A stretch of 64,000 nt of DNA, taken from Extensimonas soli. GTDB taxonomy: Bacteria > Pseudomonadota > Gammaproteobacteria > Burkholderiales > Burkholderiaceae_C. The position numbers and the translations under genes were made by a program. The notes beneath the pieces were generated by a model. The model saw only the letters and a list, made by a program, of their open reading frames with translations, was not told the DNA's origin and did not search any database. Of this stretch, positions 30,253 to 38,448 are shown one piece after another (the stretch's first letter is position 1; every line of letters starts with the position of its first letter). Where the stretch lies: NCBI RefSeq assembly GCF_029211265.1, contig NZ_JARGEL010000013.1, positions 372,001 to 436,000 of the forward strand, in the 5' to 3' direction.

Positions 30253-31357
30253 TCAAACGCCCTGCTTGAGGCTGGCCTCGATGAAGGCGTCGAGGTCGCC
30301 GTCGAGCACTTTTTGCGTGTTGCTGATTTCGACGCCGGTGCGCAAGTCCTTGATGCGGCTCTGGTCGAGCACGTAGCTGCGGATCTGGTGGCCCCAGCCC
30401 ACGTCGGTCTTGGTTTCCTCGAGCTTTTGCTGCGCCTCCATGCGCTTGCGCATCTCGTGGTCGTACAGGCGCGAGCGCAGGCGCCGCCAGGCCACGTCGC
30501 GGTTGCTGTGCTGGCTGCGGCTGTCCTGGCACTGCACCACGATGCCCGTGGGGATGTGCGTCAGGCGCACGGCCGAGTCGGTCTTGTTGATGTGCTGGCC
30601 ACCCGCGCCGCTCGCGCGGTAGGTGTCGGTGCGCACGTCGGCGGGGTTGATGTCGATCTCGATCGAGTCGTCGATCTCGGGGTAGACGAACACGCTCGCA
30701 AAGCTGGTGTGGCGCCCGCCCGCGCTGTCGAACGGGCTCTTGCGCACCAGGCGGTGCACGCCGGTTTCAGTGCGCAGCAGGCCGTAGGCGTATTCGCCCT
30801 CGATCTTCACCGTGGCGCTCTTGATGCCGGCCACGTCGCCGGGGGTTTCTTCTTCGACCGTGGCCTTGAAGCCCTTGCGCTCGGCGTACTTGAGGTACTG
30901 GCGCAGCAGCATGCTGGCCCAGTCGCAGGCCTCGGTGCCGCCCGCGCCCGACTGGATGTCCAAAAAGGCGTTGAGCGGGTCGGCCGGGTTGTTGAACATG
31001 CGGCGGAATTCGAGCTGCTCGATCGCCGGCTGCAGCTTGGCGGCCTCGGCCTCGATGGTGCGCAGCCCGGCCTCGTCGCCCTCGGCCTTGCTCATCTCGA
31101 ACAGCTCGGTGTTGTCGGCCAGCTCGCGCGTGAGGCGCTCGAGCGTGAGCACCACGTCATCGAGCGCTTTCTTCTCTTTGCCCAGCTCCTGGGCCTTTTT
31201 GGGGTCGTTCCAGACCGCCGGGTCTTCGAGCGCGGCGTTGACGGTTCTCAGGCGTTCAAACTTGGCATCGAAGTCAAAGATACCTCCGTAAATCCTCGGT
31301 GCGCGCGCTGAGCTCGCTGAGGGTGTTGCCAATCTGGTTGATGCGTTCTGCGTCCAT
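30253..31357 (-). CDS. prfB: peptide chain release factor 2 (programmed +1 frameshift)
   Basis: Releases peptides at UGA and UAA. Encoded in two frames: ATG 31357 to codon 27 ([18 protein letters not shown]... ending RRYL), then an in-frame TGA at 31276-31274, with translation resuming +1 at GAC (31275) to 30253, giving 367 residues (E. coli 365). The codon-reading SPF tripeptide is near 205 ([10 protein letters not shown]) and the catalytic GGQ near 250 ([11 protein letters not shown]). The frame ending at 30253 stays open upstream of the shift site but that reading is not RF2. Autoregulated by RF2 level through the shift. Confidence 0.95.
31274..31287 (-). promoter_or_regulatory. prfB: RF2 programmed frameshift site
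   Basis: Minus-strand CTTTGAC slippery stop (CTT at 31279-31277, TGA at 31276-31274) with an internal Shine-Dalgarno-like GGAGG at 31287-31283, three bases before CTT. This is the classical arrangement in which low RF2 lets ribosomes slip +1 over the UGA. Confidence 0.95.
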
Positions 31358-31529
31358 GGGGGTCTTTTCTCAAGTCTTGAAGGTGGAATGGGCTTGCAAT
31401 GCCTGCGTGCCCAGATGGGGCTGGGCGGCCGGAATTCCCAGATCGGACTTCCAGCGGGGTTGGCAACGGTTGCGCCAGTGGGCGGCGATTTTCGCACGCG
31501 CTGCGCGCCACGCGGCCACGGGTGCGGCA

Positions 31530-31558
31530 TTGTGCGCTTCACGGGGCTTGTATATATT
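31530..31558 (+). promoter_or_regulatory. predicted sigma-70 promoter of vapBC
   Basis: TTGTGC at 31530-31535 as -35, a 17-base spacer, TATATT at 31553-31558 as -10, 30 bases before the vapB start. The AT-rich TGTATATATTC around the -10 contains a partial dyad that could be the VapB operator. AAGGAG at 31575-31580 is the ribosome site of vapB. Confidence 0.6.
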
Positions 31559-31588
31559 CAGCGTGTATGGCAACAAGGAGTCGTTACC

Positions 31589-31822
31589 ATGACCACGAGC
31601 ACCGTCTTTACCAACAACCGCACCCAGGCCGTTCGCCTGCCGGCCGAATTGCGTTTGCCCGACCACGTCAAGCGCGTCGATGTGCGCGCCGTGGGCAATG
31701 AGCGCGTGATCGCGCCGATCGACCAGGCGTGGGACAGCTTTTTCCAGTCCACCCCACTGCCCAGCGACGATTTTTTGCCCGAGCGTGCATCGCAAACCCA
31801 GGCCGAGCGCGAGGCGCTTTGA
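31589..31822 (+). CDS. vapB: type II antitoxin, VapB family
   Basis: 77 residues. N-terminal AbrB-like swapped-hairpin DNA-binding domain: TVFTNNRTQAVRLPAELRLP near 5-24 is the VapB/MazE-type signature. The C-terminus (about 48-77, WDSFFQSTPLPSDDFLPER) is the usual flexible toxin-binding tail. A strong AAGGAG precedes the ATG by eight bases. Three bases separate it from vapC. It should neutralise the VapC nuclease and repress the operon. Confidence 0.92.
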   Translation: MTTSTVFTNNRTQAVRLPAELRLPDHVKRVDVRAVGNERVIAPIDQAWDSFFQSTPLPSDDFLPERASQTQAEREAL

Positions 31823-31825
31823 GCC

Positions 31826-32230
31826 ATGCTGCGCTACCTGCTCGACACCAACATCGCGATCTACGTGATCAAGCACCGGCCACCGCAGGTGCGCGAAGTG
31901 TTCAACCAGCACCACGGCCGCATGGCCATTTCGGTCATCACGCTCGCCGAATTGATCCACGGCGCAGAAAAAAGCCAACTCCCCGCGCGCAACCTCGGCG
32001 TGGTGGAAGACTTTGCCAGCCGCCTGACGCTCCTCGCCTATCCACCCGAGGCCGCCTACCACTACGGCAGCATCCGCGCCGCCCTGGAACGCAAAGGCAC
32101 CCCCATAGGCGTCAACGACCTGCACATCGCCGCCCACGCGCGCAGCAGCGGCCTCACGCTCGTGACCAATAACGTTGGAGAGTTCGCCCGGGTTCCGGGG
32201 CTGTTGGTGGAGAACTGGCTGGAGCGGTGA
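31826..32230 (+). CDS. vapC: type II toxin, VapC PIN-domain ribonuclease
   Basis: 134 residues. PIN-domain acids are present: Asp in LLDTNIAIY near 7, Glu in ITLAELIHGAEKS near 41, Asp in PIGVNDLHIAAHA near 95; the C-terminal TLVTNNVGEFARVPGL is typical of the tRNA-fMet-cutting VapC group. Expected to be a metal-dependent RNase held by VapB. All acids intact, so the module looks active. Convergent with nth, 25 bases between. Confidence 0.93.
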   Translation: MLRYLLDTNIAIYVIKHRPPQVREVFNQHHGRMAISVITLAELIHGAEKSQLPARNLGVVEDFASRLTLLAYPPEAAYHYGSIRAALERKGTPIGVNDLHIAAHARSSGLTLVTNNVGEFARVPGLLVENWLER

Positions 32231-32255
32231 GACACCAGCTGTGTGGAGGCGGGGC

Positions 32256-32906
32256 TCAGGCCGATCGCTGCGGTGCCGGCGTCTTGGGCGCGTAGTCGCA
32301 CCAGCGCGCGACCTTGCATTCCCAGCAGCGCGGCTTGCGCGCCTGGCAGACGTAGCGGCCGAGCAGGATCAGCCAGTGGTGCGCGTGCTGCAGGTATGCG
32401 GGCGGCACGCGCTCGAGCAGTTTGCGTTCGACTTCGAGCGGCGTCTTGCCCGGCGCGAGGCCGGTGCGGTTGCCGACGCGGAAGATGTGCGTATCGACGG
32501 CGATGGTGGGCTCGCCAAAGGCTACGTTGAGGATCACGTTGGCGGTCTTGCGCCCCACGCCGGGCAGGGCTTCGAGCGCGGCGCGCGTGCGCGGCACCTC
32601 GCCGCCGTGGCGCTCGACCAGGATGTGGCAGGTTTCGAGCAGGTGGCGCGCCTTGCTGCGGTACAGGCCTATGGTTTGGATGTGGCTCTCCAGCCCCTCC
32701 TGGCCGAGCGCGGCAATGGCTTGCGGCGTGTTGGCCACGGAAAACAGGCGGCGCGTGGCCTTGTTCACGCCCACATCGGTGGCCTGCGCCGACAGCAGCA
32801 CGGCCACGAGCAGCTCGAACGGCGTGGTGTATTCGAGCTCGCTGCGCGGCGTGGGGTTGTCGGCCTGGAGCGTGGCAAAAAAGGCTTCAATCTGCGCGGG
32901 CGTCAT
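32256..32906 (-). CDS. nth: endonuclease III
   Basis: Base excision repair glycosylase/AP lyase for oxidised pyrimidines. 216 residues. Helix-hairpin-helix with the catalytic Lys in ALPGVGRKTANVIL near 112-125, the catalytic Asp in AVDTHIFRV near 136-144, and the C-terminal 4Fe-4S cluster C-x6-C-x2-C-x5-C (CQARKPRCWECKVARWC, about 187-203). Start 32906 (MTPAQIEAFF) is typical. Confidence 0.96.
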   Translation of the reverse strand: MTPAQIEAFFATLQADNPTPRSELEYTTPFELLVAVLLSAQATDVGVNKATRRLFSVANTPQAIAALGQEGLESHIQTIGLYRSKARHLLETCHILVERHGGEVPRTRAALEALPGVGRKTANVILNVAFGEPTIAVDTHIFRVGNRTGLAPGKTPLEVERKLLERVPPAYLQHAHHWLILLGRYVCQARKPRCWECKVARWCDYAPKTPAPQRSA

Positions 32907-33027
32907 GGCGCGAGTGTAGGGGCTGCCACCATGCGCTGCAGCATGCTGAGGCGTGCTGCACTATGCCGTGCAGCGCTGTGGCGCGCTGCGACAATGGCGC
33001 TTTCCCGTTCGTTGGAGTGTTTTCGCC

Positions 33028-34218
33028 ATGCAATTTGCCGACCGTCTGAACCAGGTGGAGACGTCCGCCATCCGCGACCTTTTCAAGCTGCTGGGCAAGC
33101 CCGGCATCGTCAGCTTTGCGGGGGGCTTTCCCGACAGCGCGATGTGCGACGTCGAGGGCATTCGCACTGCGGTGAATGCCGCACTGACGGAAGACGGCGG
33201 CGGCGCGCTGCAATATGGTGCGACCGAGGGCTATCCGGCGCTGCGCGAGCAGCTGGCCAGCTTCATGGCGGGCAAGGGCGCCCAGGATGTGGCGCCCGAG
33301 CAGCTCATCGTCACCACGGGCAGCCAGCAGGCGCTTGATTTGCTCGCCAAGACCATGATCAGCCCTGGCGACAAGGTGATCGTCGAGGGGCCGACTTTTC
33401 TGGCCACCATCCAGTGCTTTCGGCTGTTTGGCGCGCAACTCGTGAGCGCGCCCATAGACGCGCAGGGTGTGCAGACCGACGTGCTGGAGCAGCTGATGGC
33501 GCAGCACCGGCCCAAAATGGTGTATTTGATCCCGACCTACGGCAATCCGAGCGGCGCGACGCTGAGCCTTGCGCGGCGCAAAAGGGTGCTGGAGCTCGCG
33601 GTGCAGTACCAGTGCCTGATCGTCGAGGACGACCCTTACGGCGACCTGTATTTCGACGCGCCGCCGCCGCCCAGCCTGCTCGCGCTCTCGGCGCAGGTGC
33701 CGGGCAGCCGCGAGTGGCTTGCGCACTGCGGCAGCCTCAGCAAGGTGCTGAGCGCGGGCTTGCGTCTGGGCTGGCTGATTGCGCCGCCAGAGTTGCTCGC
33801 CAAGGCCGTGATGTGCAAGCAGTTCAGCGACGCCAACACCAGCACCTTTGCCCAGGCCACGGCCGCGCACTACCTGCGCGCGGGCCGCATGCCGGCTACG
33901 CTGGCCCATGTGCGCAAGGTCTATGCCGAACGCGCCGCCGCCATGGGGCAGGCACTGCGGCGCGAGCTGGCGGATGCGATCGACTTCGTGCCGCCGCAAG
34001 GGGGCTTGTTCATCTGGGCGCGCCTGACCGGGGCCGGCGGCAAGATCGCCGACGCGCAAGAGCTGTCGCCACGCGCGATCGAAAAGGGCGTGGCCTTCGT
34101 GCCGGGCGCGCCGTTTTACTGCGCCAACCCTGACCGCGCCACGCTGCGCCTGTCGTTCGCGACCGCGGACCTGCCCAAGATCGAGGAAGGCGTGCGCCGG
34201 CTCGCGCAGGCGCTGTGA
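33028..34218 (+). CDS. PLP-dependent aminotransferase, class I (LysN/ARO8-like)
   Basis: 396 residues with fold type I features: MVYLIPTYGNPSG near 168-180, DDPYGDLYF near 201, and the PLP lysine in GSLSKVLSAGLRLGW at 239. The N-terminus SAIRDLFKLLGKPGIVSFAGGFPD is that of the 2-aminoadipate/aromatic aminotransferase group (the same domain as in MocR regulators, but without the winged helix). ATG 33028 is preferred over 32953 because the conserved N-terminus starts here and a GGAG precedes it by ten bases. Amino acid specificity is not readable. Single gene. Confidence 0.87.
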   Translation: MQFADRLNQVETSAIRDLFKLLGKPGIVSFAGGFPDSAMCDVEGIRTAVNAALTEDGGGALQYGATEGYPALREQLASFMAGKGAQDVAPEQLIVTTGSQQALDLLAKTMISPGDKVIVEGPTFLATIQCFRLFGAQLVSAPIDAQGVQTDVLEQLMAQHRPKMVYLIPTYGNPSGATLSLARRKRVLELAVQYQCLIVEDDPYGDLYFDAPPPPSLLALSAQVPGSREWLAHCGSLSKVLSAGLRLGWLIAPPELLAKAVMCKQFSDANTSTFAQATAAHYLRAGRMPATLAHVRKVYAERAAAMGQALRRELADAIDFVPPQGGLFIWARLTGAGGKIADAQELSPRAIEKGVAFVPGAPFYCANPDRATLRLSFATADLPKIEEGVRRLAQAL

Positions 34219-34258
34219 GCGCACCGCGCCAGGGCGCCGGAAAATTTGGATGAATTTG

Positions 34259-34291
34259 GCTTCCAGCGCTTGTAGATCAAGCGCTGGAAGC
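34259..34291. repeat. dispersed palindromic repeat, copy 5, likely also a terminator
   Basis: Perfect 14-base arms (GCTTCCAGCGCTTG at 34259-34272 and its complement at 34278-34291) around a TAGAT loop, the cleanest copy in the window. Flanked by AATTTG on the left and TATTATTTTATGAG on the right. It lies between convergent aminotransferase and nrdR genes, with T-rich sequence after the stem on the plus strand, so it can end the aminotransferase transcript. Confidence 0.75.
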
Positions 34292-34305
34292 TATTATTTT
34301 ATGAG

Positions 34306-34755
34306 CTACTTGTCCACTTCATCGACGACGGCGCGAAACGCATCCACGTCTTCGAAGTTGCGGTACACGCTCGCAAAGCGCACGTAGGCGACTTTGTCGA
34401 GCTTTTTGAGCTCGCGCATCACGAGCTCGCCAAGCTGGTTCGAGGGCAGCTCGCGCTGGCCCAGGCTCAGCAGTTTTTCTTCGATGCGTTCGATGGCGCT
34501 GTCGATCTGCTCGGTGCTCACGGGGCGCTTGCGCAGCGCGAGTTTGAACGACCCGAGCAGCTTGGCGCGCTCGTACTCGGTGCGCCGCCCGTCCTTTTTG
34601 ATGATGGTGGGCAGCGTCACCTCGGGGCGCTCGTAGGTGGTAAAGCGCCGCTCACACGCAGCGCACTGGCGCCGGCGGCGCACGAAGCCGCCATCCTCGG
34701 CCACGCGGGTTTCGACGACTTGCGTCTCCTGGTGGCCGCAGAAAGGGCATTTCAT
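34306..34755 (-). CDS. nrdR: transcriptional repressor NrdR
   Basis: Represses ribonucleotide reductase genes in response to dATP/ATP. 149 residues: N-terminal zinc ribbon ([17 protein letters not shown], with the second Cys pair in [14 protein letters not shown] near 31-34) and an ATP-cone domain from about 49 ([16 protein letters not shown]-like [19 protein letters not shown]). Lies 18 bases downstream of glyA on the same strand, a common proteobacterial arrangement. Confidence 0.97.
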   Translation of the reverse strand: MKCPFCGHQETQVVETRVAEDGGFVRRRRQCAACERRFTTYERPEVTLPTIIKKDGRRTEYERAKLLGSFKLALRKRPVSTEQIDSAIERIEEKLLSLGQRELPSNQLGELVMRELKKLDKVAYVRFASVYRNFEDVDAFRAVVDEVDK

Positions 34756-34773
34756 GCTTGCGCTGCGCCGCGT

Positions 34774-36018
34774 TCAGCCATAGACCGGAAAGCGCGCCGT
34801 GAGCGCGTGCACCTTGGCGCGCACCGCTTCGATGTTGGCAGGGTCGCGCGGTTTGTCGAGCACGTCGGCCACCAGATGGGCCGTGAGGCGCGCCTCTTCG
34901 TCCTTGAAGCCGCGCGTGGTCATTGCGGGGGTGCCTATGCGCACGCCGCTCGTCACCATGGGCTTTTCAGGGTCGTTGGGGATGGCGTTCTTGTTGATCG
35001 TCATGTGCGCGGCGCCGAGCACGGCCTCGGCTTCCTTGCCGGTGATGCCCTTGGAGCGCAGATCGACCAGCATCACGTGGCTTTGCGTGCCGCCGCTCAC
35101 GATGCGCAGGCCGCGCTCGGTCAGCGTTTCGGCGACGATGCGCGCGTTCGTCACCACCTGCTGCTGGTAGGTCTTGAACTCGGGTTGCAGCGCCTCTTTG
35201 AAGGCCACGGCCTTGGCCGCGATCACGTGCATCAGCGGGCCGCCCTGAAGGCCGGGGAAGATCGCGCTGTTGATGGCTTTTTCGTGTTCGGCCCTCATCA
35301 GGATGATGCCGCCGCGCGGGCCGCGCAGGCTCTTGTGCGTGGTCGAGGTGACCACATCGGCATGCGGCACGGGGTTGGGATAGACGCCCGCGGCAATCAG
35401 GCCCGCGTAGTGCGCCATATCGACCATGAAGACCGCGCCCACGTCCTTGGCCACCTTGGCAAAGCGCGCAAAGTCGATGTGCAGGCTGTAGGCCGAGGCG
35501 CCTGCGATGATCAGCTTGGGCCGTGTTTCGTGGGCCTTCTTTTCCATCGCGTCGTAGTCGATGGCTTCCTTGGCGTCCAGGCCGTAGGAGACCACGTTGA
35601 ACCACTTGCCGCTGATGTTCAGCGGCATGCCGTGTGTGAGGTGGCCGCCTTCGGCAAGGCTCATGCCCATGACGGTGTCGCCGGGTTTGAGGAAGGCGAG
35701 GAAGACGGCCTCGTTGGCCGATGCGCCGCAGTGCGGCTGCACGTTCGCGGCTTCGGCACCGAAGATCTGCTTGAGGCGGTCTATGGCCAGCTGCTCGACC
35801 ACGTCGACGTGCTCGCAGCCGCCGTAGTAGCGGCGGCCGGGGTAGCCCTCGGCGTATTTGTTGGTCAGCTGCGTGCCTTGCGCCCACATCACGGCGGGCG
35901 AGGCGTAGTTTTCGCTGGCGATCAGCTCGATGTGCTCTTCCTGGCGGCGGTTTTCGGCCTGGATAGCAGCAAAGACTTCGGGGTCGGTGTGTTCGACGAG
36001 GATGTTGCGGTGGTACAT
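34774..36018 (-). CDS. glyA: serine hydroxymethyltransferase
   Basis: Interconverts serine and glycine with tetrahydrofolate; main source of one-carbon units. 414 residues. Family blocks: [14 protein letters not shown] near 31-44, [17 protein letters not shown] near 55-71, and the PLP lysine in [13 protein letters not shown] near 226-238. Start 36018 ([12 protein letters not shown]); a frame extension to 36114 is unconserved. The 263-base gap upstream has no gene; I see no recognisable riboswitch in it. Confidence 0.97.
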   Translation of the reverse strand: MYHRNILVEHTDPEVFAAIQAENRRQEEHIELIASENYASPAVMWAQGTQLTNKYAEGYPGRRYYGGCEHVDVVEQLAIDRLKQIFGAEAANVQPHCGASANEAVFLAFLKPGDTVMGMSLAEGGHLTHGMPLNISGKWFNVVSYGLDAKEAIDYDAMEKKAHETRPKLIIAGASAYSLHIDFARFAKVAKDVGAVFMVDMAHYAGLIAAGVYPNPVPHADVVTSTTHKSLRGPRGGIILMRAEHEKAINSAIFPGLQGGPLMHVIAAKAVAFKEALQPEFKTYQQQVVTNARIVAETLTERGLRIVSGGTQSHVMLVDLRSKGITGKEAEAVLGAAHMTINKNAIPNDPEKPMVTSGVRIGTPAMTTRGFKDEEARLTAHLVADVLDKPRDPANIEAVRAKVHALTARFPVYG

Positions 36019-36281
36019 GGCAGTCTTTGGATGAAAGCGACTTCCTTGCACTTTGCGCCACGAAACGGCGTTTTGCGGCACTGACAAGGACTGCCCAGGC
36101 GAACGGCTTGGCACCGGGGGCCCCGGCGGTACGCTTCCCCGTGGTTGACAAGTTTGATTTCCACGTCAGCGGCGGCTGCCTGTGTGCCGGCGGCCGCGCC
36201 TATCGCCAGTTGCGTACGCCGCGAGTGTAGCCGAGCAGGGCGCTGGCCCGTCGCAAAGCCGGGGTCGCTGTCAAGGCGCGC

Positions 36282-37130
36282 TCAGGACTGCGCCGGCGCT
36301 GCAGCAACGCCTTCGTCGTTGCGTGCCGTGGCATCCCCCGCGGGACGTATCGGCGCGGGCTGCGGCTGTGCACGTGCTGCAAGCTGCTTGGGCGCGGCCG
36401 CAACCGCCCCGCGCCGGCCGGCGATCTGGCGCAGGCGCGCCTGCTCGGCCAGAACTTTGGCCGTGTAGCCGCCGTCGTCTTCCTGGTTGGCCGCGCCCAC
36501 GTAGTAGCGCAGCCCGCCCTCGACCGAGCCGGCGCGCTGGATGCACTCCTGCAGCACCTTGGCGCCCACGCGCAGGTTGGCCTGCGGGTCGAAAGCCGCG
36601 AGGTGGCCGCCAAAGTTTTCGTATTTGTCGGTGTGCGTGCGCGTCATCACCTGCATCAAGCCCTGCGCGCCGACGGCGCTTTGGGCAAAGGGGTTGAAGC
36701 TCGACTCGACGGCGATCACGGCGAGCAGCAGGGTGGGCTCGATCTTGGTGCGCAGGCCCACGTCATACGCTTGGGCCACCAGCGCGCTGACGGGCTCCGG
36801 TGCTACGCGGTACTTTTTGCTGAGCCAAAAGGCAATGGCCGCCTGCTCCTTGGGCAGGGTGTGCGGGTTGATGGCCAGGGCACGGTCGCCCGCGTCGGCC
36901 ACGGCAGGGGCCTCCTGCTCTTGCGCCACGACATGGCGGGTGCGCAGCCAGTCGAACAGCTGAGCCTCGGCGCTCACGCGCAGATCGGGCCGGCTTGCAG
37001 CGACCATGGCCATGCAGGCCACGGCCAAGCCAAGCAACGCAAGACCGTTGTGGGTGATGGCAAAAAATCCTTCGACCACGTCATTGACGAAGGTCTTGGT
37101 GCCAGAGATGAAACGAGGGAACGCTGTCAT
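36282..37130 (-). CDS. lytic transglycosylase (SLT domain)
   Basis: 282 residues with an N-terminal membrane anchor (about 28-46), so periplasmic and inner-membrane attached. The SLT domain (about 128-235) has the catalytic Glu in LAVIAVESSFNP near 139, then SAVGAQGLMQVM and YYVGAANQEDDGGYTAKV, the standard goose-lysozyme-like blocks. The C-terminal 50 residues are Ala/Pro/Gln-rich. Start 37130 (MTAFPRFIS) has AGGAAT eight bases upstream; a longer frame to 37301 is not conserved. Cuts peptidoglycan to anhydromuropeptides, but the machine it serves is not shown by neighbours. Confidence 0.88.
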   Translation of the reverse strand: MTAFPRFISGTKTFVNDVVEGFFAITHNGLALLGLAVACMAMVAASRPDLRVSAEAQLFDWLRTRHVVAQEQEAPAVADAGDRALAINPHTLPKEQAAIAFWLSKKYRVAPEPVSALVAQAYDVGLRTKIEPTLLLAVIAVESSFNPFAQSAVGAQGLMQVMTRTHTDKYENFGGHLAAFDPQANLRVGAKVLQECIQRAGSVEGGLRYYVGAANQEDDGGYTAKVLAEQARLRQIAGRRGAVAAAPKQLAARAQPQPAPIRPAGDATARNDEGVAAAPAQS

Positions 37131-37581
37131 CACTATTCCTTTCCTAGATGAAGCGGGCGCCATGTGCCTTGCATGCGCAGGGCGGGCGAGGCATCTGAGG
37201 CGCCGCGATACACGCGCATCGCTGGTTTGCTGCGCCGGTCTTTGGCTGGGCTGGTGGTAAACGAGCACAGAGCCAAGTGGGGCAGTGGAGGCAAGTCGCA
37301 CGGACTGCGTCCGAAGAGAGGCGGATTCTGGGAGGCAATAAATGCCAAGTCAATGCTTAAAAAATAAACTTTGAGATATTTTGGTTATTTGCGATGGCGT
37401 TTGAAGGATATTTGCGCACCGTCAAAGCTGGTTTTGGGCAGCAAACAAGGGTTTCCCCTTGCGCAAAACAATCAAACGCTAGTTAGAGTTGGATAATCCC
37501 GTATGCTCGTGCAGCCAACGCTCCCCATTGCCGACCCCCCCGCTATGGGATTTTCCGTTTCTGAGATTTCTGAGGCTCTTC
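37131..37581. other. 451-base intergenic region, AT-rich core
   Basis: Divergent control region between the transglycosylase and the SDR operon. No supported gene. Bases about 37340-37500 are clearly AT-richer than the surroundings. A 6-bp hairpin (CAAGGG at 37446-37451, CCCTTG at 37456-37461) and a GATAAT -10-like hexamer near 37492 are visible, the latter a candidate SDR promoter about 85 bases before that gene. A small RNA cannot be excluded. Confidence 0.4.
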
Positions 37582-38448
37582 ATGACAGCACCCCCTATCA
37601 CCTTCGGTTTCGATGACGAAACCCTGGCCCAGCAGCCCACGGTCTATCACCCTGGGCTTTTCGACGACAAAGTCGTGCTCGTTTCGGGCGCGGGCAGCGG
37701 CATTGGCAAGGCCATCGCCTTTTTGTACGCGCGCCTGGGCGCCAGGCTCGCGATCTGCGGGCGCGACGTGGCCAAGCTCGAGGCCAGCGCCGAATGGCTG
37801 CGCAAGCTCGGCAGCCCCGATGTGCTCGTGCATCCCATGAGCATCCGCGACCCCGAGCAGGTCGAGCAATTGATGGATGCGGTGTGGCAGCACTTCGGGC
37901 GCGTCGATGTGCTGGTCAACAACGCCGGCGGCCAGTTTCCGCAGCGTGCGCTGGATTTCAGCACCAAGGGCTGGAAGGCGGTGATAGACACCAACCTCAA
38001 CGGCACCTGGTACATGATGCACGCCATGGCCAAACGCTGGCGCGACACGGGCACGCAGGGCAACATCGTGAACATCGTCGCCACCTTCCAGCGCGGCATG
38101 CCGGGCGTGGCGCACACCTGCGCGGCGCGTGCGGCCGTGACCTACCTTTCCAAGACCGTGGCGGTGGAGTGGGCGCAGTACGGCATCCGCATCAACTGCG
38201 TCGCGCCCGGCGCGATCGCGAGCACGGGCTTTCGCCAGTATTCCGAGGAAGCCGTCAAGTCCTTCTCGGCCGCCAATCCGATGAAGCGCGTGGGCGACGT
38301 GCACGACATTGCCGAGGCCGTGGTTTATCTGAGCGCGCCCAGCGGCAAGTTCATCACGGGCGAACTGCTCACCGTCGATGGTGGCGGCGTCCTCTGGGGC
38401 GAGGTCTGGACCATCCCCAAACCCGACTATTTCAAGGTGACCGCATGA
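37582..38448 (+). CDS. SDR-family protein, 2,4-dienoyl-CoA-reductase-like, first of pair
   Basis: 288 residues. Rossmann loop VSGAGSGIGKAIAF near 29-42, LVNNAGGQFPQ near 109-119. At the usual Tyr-x3-Lys site the sequence is AHTCAARAAVTYL, so Tyr is Thr and Lys is Arg when aligned with YSAAKAAV; dienoyl-CoA reductases likewise lack this Tyr and carry VEWG/NSLAPGPI-like blocks, here VEWAQYGIRINCVAPGAIASTG. C-terminus ends PDYFKVTA. Start 37582 preferred over 37489 because the SDR core begins shortly after and GAGG precedes. Overlaps the next gene by four bases. Probably fatty acyl-CoA or terpenoid-acid metabolism. Confidence 0.82.
   Translation: MTAPPITFGFDDETLAQQPTVYHPGLFDDKVVLVSGAGSGIGKAIAFLYARLGARLAICGRDVAKLEASAEWLRKLGSPDVLVHPMSIRDPEQVEQLMDAVWQHFGRVDVLVNNAGGQFPQRALDFSTKGWKAVIDTNLNGTWYMMHAMAKRWRDTGTQGNIVNIVATFQRGMPGVAHTCAARAAVTYLSKTVAVEWAQYGIRINCVAPGAIASTGFRQYSEEAVKSFSAANPMKRVGDVHDIAEAVVYLSAPSGKFITGELLTVDGGGVLWGEVWTIPKPDYFKVTA

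Noticed and set aside
27410-30376. A 988-residue open frame on the plus strand opposite pepN
   Set aside because: It is the antisense of pepN and prfB in a GC-rich gene, low-complexity in composition, and has no recognisable motif, while the minus strand encodes complete known proteins.
31358-31542. Upstream start for prfB in the second reading frame
   Set aside because: The frame continues upstream of the shift site, but only the other frame gives the RF2 N-terminus, and the CTTTGAC site explains the join.
32907-33027. GCTGCA/GTGCTGC-rich stretch before the aminotransferase, possible tandem repeat
   Set aside because: The units are irregular and short; no clear period, so it is treated as ordinary spacer.
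36019-36281. Glycine riboswitch or gene upstream of glyA
   Set aside because: No glycine aptamer core and no supported open frame; several short dyads but none convincing.
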